Part shown: positions 7,472 through 14,096 of the stretch, one piece after another
How positions within the stretch are numbered: the first letter of the stretch is position 1
Layout: the number at the start of each line of letters is the position of its first letter
Source: NAK19 sp034434515
Lineage (GTDB): Bacteria; Chloroflexota; Anaerolineae; Anaerolineales; UBA4823
Direction of reading: 5' to 3'
DNA: 14,203 nucleotides
NCBI GenBank assembly: GCA_034434515.1
Contig: DAOTZA010000008.1
Location: 1-14,203 of the forward strand
Translations under genes and position numbers: made by a program
Notes under the pieces: generated by a model
Told to the model about the DNA's origin: nothing
What the model saw: the letters and a program-made list of their open reading frames with translations, nothing else
The model's database searches: none

Positions 7472-7581
7472 AAACAGCTTTGGGAAGGGATGCAATCTTT
7501 ATGCCCGGCCGCAGGTAAGGCAATGCCCTGGCAAGCAGGGGTTTTCCCCCCTATGCCCCAGAAGTTGGTTGAGGTAGAAGC

Positions 7582-9630
7582 TCACGGTTGAAACTCTACG
7601 CTGAACGTCCACGTGGCTGGGAAACTGTAGCCAAGGGCATCGTAGAATCGCTGCAGCACTTCCAGATCGGTCATCTGGGGCGGTTTTTGTTTGATCTGTG
7701 GCCATGCTCCGCCACCTCCGTTTCCGGAAAAGGTGATCCATTCGATTTCGATCCCTTGCTGCCGCAGTTTCTCCCTAGCGGCTTGCAGTTGATCGTCGGG
7801 GATGATTTCTGGCTGGCTTTGTTCGATGCGAACCGTGAGGATGAGCGCTTCGGGGCGGCTGTGATGTCCGACGGCGAACCCGCCGATCACACAACGCACA
7901 TTGCCGGGCAGGGTTGCCCACTCAGGTCGCCCAGTCATGCCGTAGTCGCTATCAAAGATCAACCCATAGTCGCTCAGCGATGCCTGAGCCTGGCCGATTT
8001 GCAACGTGGTTTGGTTGGAAAGCATCCAGTCCGCCTGACCAGGCTTGTGGTAGCACAGATAGGCTCTGGTGAAGGAGGGGGTGATTTCCAGCTTCTCTAG
8101 GCGCATCTGTAAGCCTTCGGCGCTGACATCCTGAAGCGGCGTGAGGACAACCGCCGGGTAAGCCGGGAGATCGAGATCGAAGGTGAACTCCTGCCCTCCC
8201 TGCGCTTGCCAGACATTGAAGGTGATTTTCAGCTTGCCTACAAAGCGTCCGTTCACAATCGGCTGCCTGGATGAGAAGACATCGCTATCGGCTTTTTGAC
8301 CAGGCGGTTGGGCAAAGGTGAGCGTGGCGATAAAAACGGTTGGGTCGTTTTCAGCGGATTGAACACCGCCTCCACCAACGAAAAATGGTTTGCCTTCCAG
8401 ATCGGTCAATTGGATGTCGGGGTATTGCTCGGCTGACAATCCTTCGACCCGATAAACCACGGCAGCGCGCAGAGCATCTACATAGGCATGCAGCAGGGTC
8501 ACCCTGATCTCGCCAAGTTCCTGGGAAGGAAGCGGATCGATGCCCGGAACGGATTTGCGCCACGGCAGCTCCGCCCAGATGAACTCCAACGACCCGCCGA
8601 GGTGCTGGCCGGTCGCATCTTGCAACCCTTCTACCAACACCCGCAGGGATTGCACATCTTGCGGCAGAGGTGGAAAGAGCGCTTCGAGACAATGCCAGCC
8701 GTTTTCGGCCACGCTTTCGATCAGCCGCTGCGGAAGCACAGCAGGGGCAGTGAAGATCGTCTGCGGGTTTTGCCCGCTTTCCAAACCGGCCGCATAGCTC
8801 AGCTTCGGGCTGGGTATGCTGGATTGTTGATAACAGAGTCTGGCGCGGGTCTCCTGCGGGGTCGCCACGACCCACTCAAGGCGCGTTTCCTGACCACCAT
8901 AGCGCACGGCGTAGGTATTTCCGCCGCCATAAGACGTCTGGTGCACCAGCACCTGGGCGGCGGTGAAGCGAAAAGTATCCAGAACCATGCCGTTCTCATC
9001 GAGCAAGGGAATGGCAAGGCTGAGATCAGTCAGAGTTTCGGTGCGGTCTGGGGTTTCGCTCGCTCGAATGAGCTGATGGACAACATAGCGACCTTTCCAT
9101 CCGCTTTCGCCCGGCGTGAGCGCCATGCCCGCCCCGACATATTGCTCGGCTTGCAGATTGCCAAAGTTGAGTTGGGGAATGCCCAAATGCTTGCCATCTT
9201 TCAAGCCAGAGACCGAAAAGCCAATCGCCTGCCACATATGATCGAGATATACCCAATCGAGGCGCAGGGTCACACCCTGCAGGGTTTGGGCTTCACCCAC
9301 AGGAACGGCAGGCGGCAAAGGTGTGGCAGTTGGCAGAGGGGTGGGCACAGCGGTGGCGTTTTGCTCGCTGACCAGGCCGGCCTGGCTGACCGCCTCTAAA
9401 CCGACATCGCCGCGGAAATAATTATAGAGTGCATACGCAACGCCGCTGACCAGGGCAAGCGCCAGCAAGACTAGCAGCACGGTCCAAAGCAGTTTTCTGG
9501 CAGGTTTCATCGTTTTGATCTCCTTTTGTTCGAGGGCTGATGCCAGTTGCGGCCACAGGTTGACCGTCTCCGGCACCTCCCGGCGAGCGATGGATTGCAG
9601 GGCGGACTTTAGACGCTCATCAGGTTTCAT
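7582..9630 (-). CDS. Large single-TM anti-sigma-like protein with repeated beta ectodomain
   Basis: Encoded directly after an ECF sigma factor, this 682-residue protein has a short cytoplasmic N-terminus (about 1-45, probable sigma-binding part), one TM helix (about 47-69), a Pro/Thr spacer (92-110) and a long extracytoplasmic region. The N-terminus lacks the HxxxCxxC zinc motif of classic anti-sigma factors. The ectodomain resembles DUF4179-type anti-sigma proteins. A similar strand pair appears about four times: 118-143, 248-270, 373-398 and 505-529, for example RLEWVVATPQETRARLCY and RLEKLEITPSFTRAYLCY. Repeats 2 and 4 share an LCY ending with Cys. The chosen ATG (9630) has AAGGG 5 nt upstream and overlaps the sigma gene's end by 11 bp; an in-frame upstream start at 9678 is rejected. 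It probably holds the sigma factor inactive until an envelope signal. The signal is unknown. Confidence 0.78.
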   Translation of the reverse strand: MKPDERLKSALQSIARREVPETVNLWPQLASALEQKEIKTMKPARKLLWTVLLVLLALALVSGVAYALYNYFRGDVGLEAVSQAGLVSEQNATAVPTPLPTATPLPPAVPVGEAQTLQGVTLRLDWVYLDHMWQAIGFSVSGLKDGKHLGIPQLNFGNLQAEQYVGAGMALTPGESGWKGRYVVHQLIRASETPDRTETLTDLSLAIPLLDENGMVLDTFRFTAAQVLVHQTSYGGGNTYAVRYGGQETRLEWVVATPQETRARLCYQQSSIPSPKLSYAAGLESGQNPQTIFTAPAVLPQRLIESVAENGWHCLEALFPPLPQDVQSLRVLVEGLQDATGQHLGGSLEFIWAELPWRKSVPGIDPLPSQELGEIRVTLLHAYVDALRAAVVYRVEGLSAEQYPDIQLTDLEGKPFFVGGGGVQSAENDPTVFIATLTFAQPPGQKADSDVFSSRQPIVNGRFVGKLKITFNVWQAQGGQEFTFDLDLPAYPAVVLTPLQDVSAEGLQMRLEKLEITPSFTRAYLCYHKPGQADWMLSNQTTLQIGQAQASLSDYGLIFDSDYGMTGRPEWATLPGNVRCVIGGFAVGHHSRPEALILTVRIEQSQPEIIPDDQLQAAREKLRQQGIEIEWITFSGNGGGGAWPQIKQKPPQMTDLEVLQRFYDALGYSFPATWTFSVEFQP

Positions 9631-10180
9631 CTTGCCCTTCTTTCTCCAACAAGGCGCGCAGACGAGCGCGGGCAGCATTCAATAACCATTTCACCGTGCC
9701 AGGCCGAAGGCCGAGTTCTTCCACCATTTCTTTCTCACTCCAACCCAGGTAATATCGTTGCACCAGCACCGCCCGCTGACGAGGGGAAAGCTTTTGCAAG
9801 GCATTGAGCAGATGTTGTTGATCTTGCAAGGCTTCAACCTCCGCTTCAGCCGATTGTCCGCTGCCAAACAGGCTCTCGAACCAGACTTCCTCGCCATCGC
9901 TTTCGGCATAGAGGTTGCGCGCCTGTTGCCTGGCTGCTCTGACTGCGGCGCGGATGACACTGCGCAGAAACCAGGGTTCGAAGGGGCGCTGCGAGTCGAA
10001 ACTGCGGATGGCGCGCGTCAGGCGCAGGAAACATTCTTGCACCACATCTTCGGCAAGGGCAAGATCGCGCGTGATGAGATTGGCAACGCGCAGCGCCTTG
10101 ACCTGATAGCGCAAGACGAGGAACTCTAACCCGGCGAGATCGCCATCTTTCAAACGCTGGATAGCCGCTTCTTCGTCCAT
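9620..10180 (-). CDS. ECF RNA polymerase sigma factor
   Basis: Extracytoplasmic-function sigma factors direct RNA polymerase to stress or envelope genes. The 186-residue protein has region 2 at about 15-90, with LAEDVVQECFLRLTRAI (42-58) matching the -10-recognition helix area and FEPWFLRSVIRAAVRAARQQ (67-86) following. A linker comes next, then region 4 (about 124-178). There LSPRQRAVLVQRYYLGWSEKEM leads into the helix-turn-helix LGLRPGTVKWLLNAARARLR (156-175), which reads the -35. The ATG at 10180 has GGAGG 3 nt upstream. Its stop overlaps the anti-sigma-like gene, so the two are co-translated, the normal arrangement for an ECF/anti-sigma pair. The inverted repeats at its promoter suggest additional or self-regulation. 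Confidence 0.93.
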   Translation of the reverse strand: MDEEAAIQRLKDGDLAGLEFLVLRYQVKALRVANLITRDLALAEDVVQECFLRLTRAIRSFDSQRPFEPWFLRSVIRAAVRAARQQARNLYAESDGEEVWFESLFGSGQSAEAEVEALQDQQHLLNALQKLSPRQRAVLVQRYYLGWSEKEMVEELGLRPGTVKWLLNAARARLRALLEKEGQDET

Positions 10181-10200
10181 CGTCCTCCGAGAGGGGTTGG

Positions 10201-10227
10201 GTGAGCGCTCACACTATAGCATATAGT
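10201..10227. promoter_or_regulatory. Two adjacent perfect inverted repeats at the sigma promoter
   Basis: GTGAGCGCTCAC (10201-10212) is a perfect 12-bp palindrome. It is followed directly by ACTATA-GCA-TATAGT (10213-10227), a perfect 6-bp inverted repeat. The second repeat contains the minus-strand -10 box and the first covers the expected transcription start. This position suits a repressor or regulator of the sigma operon. The symmetry also places a TATAGT on the plus strand. Confidence 0.6.
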
Positions 10228-10241
10228 CCGCAAGCCCGCAA
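10213..10241 (-). promoter_or_regulatory. Promoter of the sigma/anti-sigma operon
   Basis: On the minus strand, TTGCGG (10241-10236) is followed after 17 bp by TATAGT (10218-10213). TGC precedes the -10, giving an extended -10 TGCTATAGT like that of the envelope operon. It lies 33 bp before the ATG. Confidence 0.6.
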
Positions 10242-10350
10242 AAGGTTGGGGAGAGGATAACAGGTTTTTGGGCATTTTTGGGAGAATATGGCGCTTTGAT
10301 AGCAAGGAAGAATAACCCAGAGGCAAACTTCTCCGCACTGGAGCGAAAAA

Positions 10351-10359
10351 TGGTAAGAT
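10351..10359 (+). promoter_or_regulatory. Extended -10 box upstream of the Fe-S protein
   Basis: TGGTAAGAT has the TGn extended -10 layout with TAAGAT at 10354-10359. It lies 33 bp before the ATG at 10393. No clear -35 is visible. Confidence 0.4.
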
Positions 10360-10392
10360 TAAACAGATGGATTGGACACCGCGGGCAAGTCC

Positions 10393-10914
10393 ATGCTAAT
10401 AGAAGAATTCAGTATCGAACTTTATCCACCGCCGTGGGGTCCGGGTAGCGACCGCTTTGCTGCCCGAACGCGCTTTTCGGTGAACATATCCAAAGTCCTC
10501 CCTTACCTGAATGCTGTCCTGCGCGGCGCTCATTATGTGCCATCGATGAACATGCTCATAGTCAAGCAGGGCAGCCTGCTGGTGGCATTTCACCCTTATG
10601 AAATCGCCATTACCGAAGCCGAAAACTACGCCGCTGCGGAAAGACAACTGAAGCAGTGGATCGACCTGGTCAATCAAACGTGGGAGCGCCGTCGTGAAAT
10701 CACCCCTGACCAGAGCACCCGCCCGCGCCCGACCCATATGACAATCTACAAATTGCTACCCAACACCAACTGTCGCCAATGCGAAGAGTTGACCTGTTAT
10801 ATCTTTGCCACCAAGCTGGTGCTGGGGTTGAAGCAATTGGAGGACTGTAAACCCCTCCTGGAAGCGGAGCACGCAGACAAACTGGCGGCCTTGAAGGATT
10901 TGCTTTCGCTTTAA
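10393..10914 (+). CDS. Small protein with C-terminal [4Fe-4S] domain
   Basis: The 173-residue protein (from ATG 10393) ends in a four-cysteine block: C127-x2-C130-x4-C135-x16-C152, in PNTNCRQCEELTCYIFATKL and onward. This matches the Fe-S domain (PF04060 type) of RnfB and the acetyl-CoA synthase/CODH gamma subunit. In both, CxxCxxxxC followed by a distant Cys binds one [4Fe-4S] cluster. The first 110 residues show no motif that I know but include a strand-rich part (LIVKQGSLLVAFHPYEIAIT). There is no signal or TM, so it is probably cytoplasmic. A TTG at 10372 in the same frame could add 7 residues; ATG was preferred, though neither has a Shine-Dalgarno. The gene stands alone between opposite-strand neighbours, so its redox partner is unknown. 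Confidence 0.75.
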   Translation: MLIEEFSIELYPPPWGPGSDRFAARTRFSVNISKVLPYLNAVLRGAHYVPSMNMLIVKQGSLLVAFHPYEIAITEAENYAAAERQLKQWIDLVNQTWERRREITPDQSTRPRPTHMTIYKLLPNTNCRQCEELTCYIFATKLVLGLKQLEDCKPLLEAEHADKLAALKDLLSL

Positions 10915-10984
10915 TGAGGCGGGCTTGGGTGAGCGATCGACGTTTTTGGATTGGTGATCCTTTGAAAGTAATATCTTGAATTTG

Positions 10985-11013
10985 AAAAAGCAGGATAGTT
11001 ATGAATTACTATC
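10985..11013 (-). terminator. Weak intrinsic terminator at the HEPN stop
   Basis: GATAGT (10994-10999) pairs with ACTATC (11008-11013) around an 8-nt loop. On the minus strand the hairpin is followed by CCTGC and five T (10989-10985). The stem is only 6 bp and overlaps the stop codon, so this is a low-confidence call. Confidence 0.35.
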
Positions 11014-11466
11014 TTTCAGTATGAGTTCAATGAACCTATAAGCGATTTTCTCGATGTCTTCTATGGTGAGACTTGCCTCCCATGTAGTTTGGCCGTATCG
11101 AGAGTTCCAAACACGTAACCCAGTTATTTCTTTATTTTTATTACTGAGAAACTCCAAGTTGCAATGTACGATAGCGTTCCGTAAATAACGGACGAGTTCC
11201 TGCAAGTCTTTTGCTTCATAATTGCCTTCAACTGTCGGGATAGGCCAGCCTTGGTTTGCTAATTCCGAAAGAGGTGTTTTAGGTATTTTGTCAAAATACC
11301 TTTCTTTCGGGAATACGAGAAGTCCAAGCATCGAATTGATTAGTTGGGTGACTTCATACACTTCTATATTATTATCGGGTTTTGTCCTTTTAAGATAGAG
11401 CAAAGCATCGAGATTTTTGCGAGTGCGGTATGCAAAATCTTGCACAAGTTTTTCGTACTCCATCAC
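10999..11466 (-). CDS. HEPN-family protein (pEK499_p136-like), possible RNase
   Basis: HEPN proteins are small helical proteins, many of them RNases in toxin or defence systems. The 155-residue protein begins YEKLVQDFAYRTRKNLDAL and has EVTQLINSMLGLLVFPKERY (38-57). It carries RNAIVH (96-101), the R-x4-H HEPN catalytic motif with Asn after Arg, as in active RNases. The N-terminal layout matches the pEK499_p136-like HEPN group as I know it. There is no TM or signal. GTG 11466 has GGAG 6 nt upstream; ATG 11463 is the next codon and equally possible. Codons are clearly more AT-rich than in the flanking genes, suggesting acquisition by transfer. No antitoxin (MNT or other) gene is adjacent; the nearest genes are the divergent HNH/methyltransferase-HIT pair. 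Confidence 0.78.
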   Translation of the reverse strand: MMEYEKLVQDFAYRTRKNLDALLYLKRTKPDNNIEVYEVTQLINSMLGLLVFPKERYFDKIPKTPLSELANQGWPIPTVEGNYEAKDLQELVRYLRNAIVHCNLEFLSNKNKEITGLRVWNSRYGQTTWEASLTIEDIEKIAYRFIELILKDSNS

Positions 11467-11566
11467 ATTCCACTCCGAGACCTATGAGTTGAGAGAGGGT
11501 CGATGGCACTGGGGTTGAGTTAACATAGCTCCTCATTAGAAGCCAGACAGTTGAGCGTTTTCAAAA

Positions 11567-11595
11567 ATTATAGCACAAACACTTCCTGCGCGCAA
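11567..11595 (-). promoter_or_regulatory. Promoter of the HEPN gene
   Basis: On the minus strand, TTGCGC (11595-11590) is followed after 17 bp by TATAAT (11572-11567). TGC precedes it, giving the extended -10 TGCTATAAT also seen at the envelope operon. The predicted transcript has a leader of about 95 nt before the start codon. Confidence 0.6.
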
Positions 11596-11661
11596 GTAAG
11601 TTACCTGATGAATAACAACCTACCATCACAAGTTGTATTGGTAATTTGCTGAGAAAACCTT

Positions 11662-11704
11662 CCACGAATAAGCCACGAATAAACGATTGACGGAGCTATT
11701 CGTG
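11662..11704. repeat. CCACGAATAA direct repeats with inverted TATTCGTG
   Basis: CCACGAATAA occurs at 11662-11671 and 11673-11682. CACGAATA (11674-11681) is inverted downstream as TATTCGTG (11697-11704), leaving a 15-nt loop. It may be a fragment of a dispersed CACGAATA-type intergenic repeat or a regulator site; the sequence does not decide. Confidence 0.5.
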
Positions 11705-11891
11705 CATTCGATAAACATTCGGGGACAGTCTGCCCTGCCCAATAGAGCCTATGATAGGTCATTTCCTACTTTGAATGATTTGATTTTCTTTTGAGGGGTT
11801 TAGAGAGAGATCAGATTGTGTTTGTCCGGCAGTTCCCCTTGAATGCTGCCATTCCTCCTGTCTCCAACCGGCACTCCTAACCAAAGAAGGG

Positions 11892-11897
11892 TAAAAT
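11892..11897 (+). promoter_or_regulatory. Possible -10 box for the HNH operon
   Basis: TAAAAT lies 34 bp before the ATG at 11932. A second AT-rich hexamer, TATAAG, follows. There is no clear -35, so confidence is low. Confidence 0.3.
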
Positions 11898-11931
11898 ATC
11901 TATAAGCCTCTCCGAAGGATCACAGAGGGAT

Positions 11932-13047
11932 ATGATTGCACTTCCTCCTTCTCCAAAACTGCCCATTGTGGCGCTTGCCTCCTGTTTTGAGCAGGTCACC
12001 AATTCCTATAAGTTTTACTGGTTTCTAGCAATTTTAGACCATGTGCGCGAAAACCAATCTGCGTTGATTCCTTTTCGTTCTCTTTTAGCTTCCATGGTCG
12101 GCTTGTCCTGGTATCCCTTGATTTTCTATCGCTTGTCATTGGGCAAACAAGATCAACTGGGGCGAGCGGTTAATCTAATCAGCCAGGTCTCCGCCCTGGA
12201 TGCCAGCAGTTCAAAAGCCCAAATTCTTGCTACCACGCTGCGTCATCTGGAATCAAGAGATGGTGTCGGACTTCAGATAGCACGATTAGCCGCCTTTGTG
12301 CCTTACCGCTTTCTCAGCCCATTTTTTGCGCAACAGCTCAGGGGGCGGCCAGATTGGGAGAAAAATCGTCGCATCCGCCAACTGGCGGAAGAGGCTTTTT
12401 CTTCGCCCGAGCCTTGCCTGTACCGCTTTGTCAGAACTCCTGAGTTGGGAATTGAAATCCATCCTGACTGGTACGACTATCTCCAGCAACACCTTAAAAT
12501 TCTGACCGATTTTTGTTACTGGAATCTGGTTAATTATCTCCAGAAGAACAACCCAAATGTCCTGAATATTGCCGCCAAACTATTTATTCCAACTCAACGA
12601 GAGCTAAGCCTGGCGAGACAATTTTGGAATCTGGTATTATCGCGAAAAGGGCAAATCCATTGCATTTATTCAGGAGAGCCTATCCATCGCGGGGCTTATT
12701 CAATCGATCATTTCTTGCCGTGGCGGTTTGTTGCCCATGATGCGCTGTGGAACCTCGCCCCGACGACTCGCCAGGTCAACTCAGCCAAGAGCGATTGCAT
12801 TCCTGACCTTGCATATCTTGATCGCTTTGCCGAACTACAACACGAAGCGGTTCAGATCGTCTCGCAAACATCGAGAAGTGAAAGACTTCTCGAAGATTAT
12901 GTGCTTCTTTTCCGAATCGGGGATATTCATGAACTTCAAACCATGAACCTTTCAACCTTTCGGGAGAGATTACGCGAAGCGATTGCGCCTCAAATTCCGA
13001 TTGCCGCCAATATGGGCTTTGTAACCGGCTGGAGATTTAGCCCATGA
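11932..13047 (+). CDS. HNH endonuclease domain protein
   Basis: HNH domains are metal-dependent nucleases, common in restriction, homing and Cas9-type enzymes. The 371-residue protein has a C-terminal HNH module at about 242-292: CIYSGEPI (244-251), then SIDHFLP (257-263, D259/H260), WNLAP (273-277, N274) and QVNSAKSD (281-288, N283 and K286). This gives the D-H...N...N-x2-K layout of an active HNH. Only one Cys of the usual zinc knuckle is seen (CxxS rather than CxxC). The N-terminal part (about 1-230) is mainly helical and starts NSYKFYWFLAIL (24-35). I do not recognise its family; it may recognise the target. ATG 11932 has AGAGG just upstream with short spacing. The stop overlaps the methyltransferase-HIT start by 4 bp, so they form one operon. 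Confidence 0.8.
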   Translation: MIALPPSPKLPIVALASCFEQVTNSYKFYWFLAILDHVRENQSALIPFRSLLASMVGLSWYPLIFYRLSLGKQDQLGRAVNLISQVSALDASSSKAQILATTLRHLESRDGVGLQIARLAAFVPYRFLSPFFAQQLRGRPDWEKNRRIRQLAEEAFSSPEPCLYRFVRTPELGIEIHPDWYDYLQQHLKILTDFCYWNLVNYLQKNNPNVLNIAAKLFIPTQRELSLARQFWNLVLSRKGQIHCIYSGEPIHRGAYSIDHFLPWRFVAHDALWNLAPTTRQVNSAKSDCIPDLAYLDRFAELQHEAVQIVSQTSRSERLLEDYVLLFRIGDIHELQTMNLSTFRERLREAIAPQIPIAANMGFVTGWRFSP

Positions 13048-13928
13048 ACCTGGTTTACCGTTCGCCCCAGAATCCGAACAGCCACCTTACGGTCAAGGAA
13101 CGCCGAGAACCTTCGTTTCCAACTCGATTTCTCTGGAAAGAGGGCTATCTTCAAGGGCGCATCCTGGATTTCGGGTGCGGATTGGGAGCAGATGTAGATT
13201 TTTTGCGTCGCAAAGGCTTTGAGGTGGTCGGGTACGATCCTTATTACTTTCCGGAATTACCCCAGGGCAAATTTGATACCATCCTGTGTTTGTATGTCCT
13301 TAATGTACTGCTTCCCGAAGAACAGGCGCACGTCCTGATGGCGGTTTCCGAGCTGCTGAAGCCGCAGGGAAGGGCTTTTTTCTCCGTGAGGCGGGATATA
13401 TCGCGGGATGGGTATCGAACCCATCTGAAACATGGGGTAAAAGTATATCAGTGCAATGTAAAACTACCTTATCGAAGCATTCACTGTTCGGAGAGTTCGG
13501 AAATTTACGAATATCGGCATTACAACCAACTGACTCATCCTAACCCCCAGCAATGTCCCTTCTGTGCTCCCGAGCCAGGGCGAGAACTCCTGACCGAATC
13601 GGCATCCGCTTACGCAATTCTGGATAAGTACCCGGTTTCGCCCGGTCATGGATTGGTCATCCCCAAGAAACATCTCGCCGATTATTTCGAGCTATCCACC
13701 CATAACAAGACCGCCTTGTGGATCATGGTCGAGCGGGTAAAGGAACTCCTCAAGGAGCGCTTTTCACCCGCCGGTTTTAATGTGGGTTTCAATGTGGGAA
13801 CAGCAGCCGGGCAGACAATACCCCATGTCCATATTCATATCATCCCTCGCTATCCAGGCGATGTTGAAGACCCGCGAGGTGGTATCCGCCATGTTATCCC
13901 GGGCAAAGGGTTGTATCCAATAACTTAA
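13044..13928 (+). CDS. Fusion of SAM methyltransferase and HIT domain
   Basis: The 294-residue protein joins two enzymes. Residues about 1-162 form a class I SAM-dependent methyltransferase: motif I ILDFGCGLGAD (40-50), acidic motif II GYDPYY (63-68), and LCLYVLNVL (81-89). No DPPY- or PC-type catalytic motif of DNA methylases is visible, so the substrate is open. Residues about 163-294 form a HIT (histidine triad) nucleotide hydrolase/transferase. CPFC (171-174) is followed by PVSPGHGLVIPKKH (197-210), the triad H261-V-H263-I-H265-I-I, and the tail DPRGGIRHVIP (276-286). The HIT tail resembles proteins found in bacterial defence neighbourhoods (family memory, not tested). It is coupled to the HNH gene by an ATGA overlap. 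The fusion appears intact, with no frameshift, but its role is unknown. Confidence 0.85.
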   Translation: MNLVYRSPQNPNSHLTVKERREPSFPTRFLWKEGYLQGRILDFGCGLGADVDFLRRKGFEVVGYDPYYFPELPQGKFDTILCLYVLNVLLPEEQAHVLMAVSELLKPQGRAFFSVRRDISRDGYRTHLKHGVKVYQCNVKLPYRSIHCSESSEIYEYRHYNQLTHPNPQQCPFCAPEPGRELLTESASAYAILDKYPVSPGHGLVIPKKHLADYFELSTHNKTALWIMVERVKELLKERFSPAGFNVGFNVGTAAGQTIPHVHIHIIPRYPGDVEDPRGGIRHVIPGKGLYPIT

Positions 13929-14096
13929 TCAAGTTGCCTCTATCTAATCAGCCTGTTCAAGGTCGGCGAGATGCAAGCCAGGTTCTCCATAGCCCCCGAA
14001 GGCATTGGCGCTAAGATCAGTTTGCCGCACCGATGATTGTGACGGCCGCTTCTACTTGCTTCCAAAGCTCAGCTACTCTCACCCCTCTGCCCAATC

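Larger units (their letters stand above)
11467..11931. other. 465-bp intergenic region between divergent HEPN and HNH genes
   Basis: No convincing gene was found here; the open frames are very short. It holds the HEPN promoter, direct and inverted repeats at 11662-11704, and a possible HNH promoter near 11892. No tRNA, terminal inverted repeats of an insertion sequence or riboswitch could be recognised. Confidence 0.6.

Noticed and set aside
7526..7549. Second terminator between the tRNA and the anti-sigma gene
   Set aside because: CCCTG/CAGGG and GGGG/CCCC stems are only 4-5 bp and no proper T-tract follows on either strand.
8488..9399. 303-codon plus-strand frame opposite the anti-sigma-like gene
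   Set aside because: It is a shadow of GC-rich codons; no recognisable domain or ribosome site.
11700..11931. Riboswitch or insertion-sequence remnant before the HNH gene
   Set aside because: No conserved aptamer, terminal inverted repeats or transposase remnant could be recognised.
13929..14096. Terminator or small gene after the methyltransferase-HIT gene
   Set aside because: No hairpin with T-run and no frame with a start signal was found.
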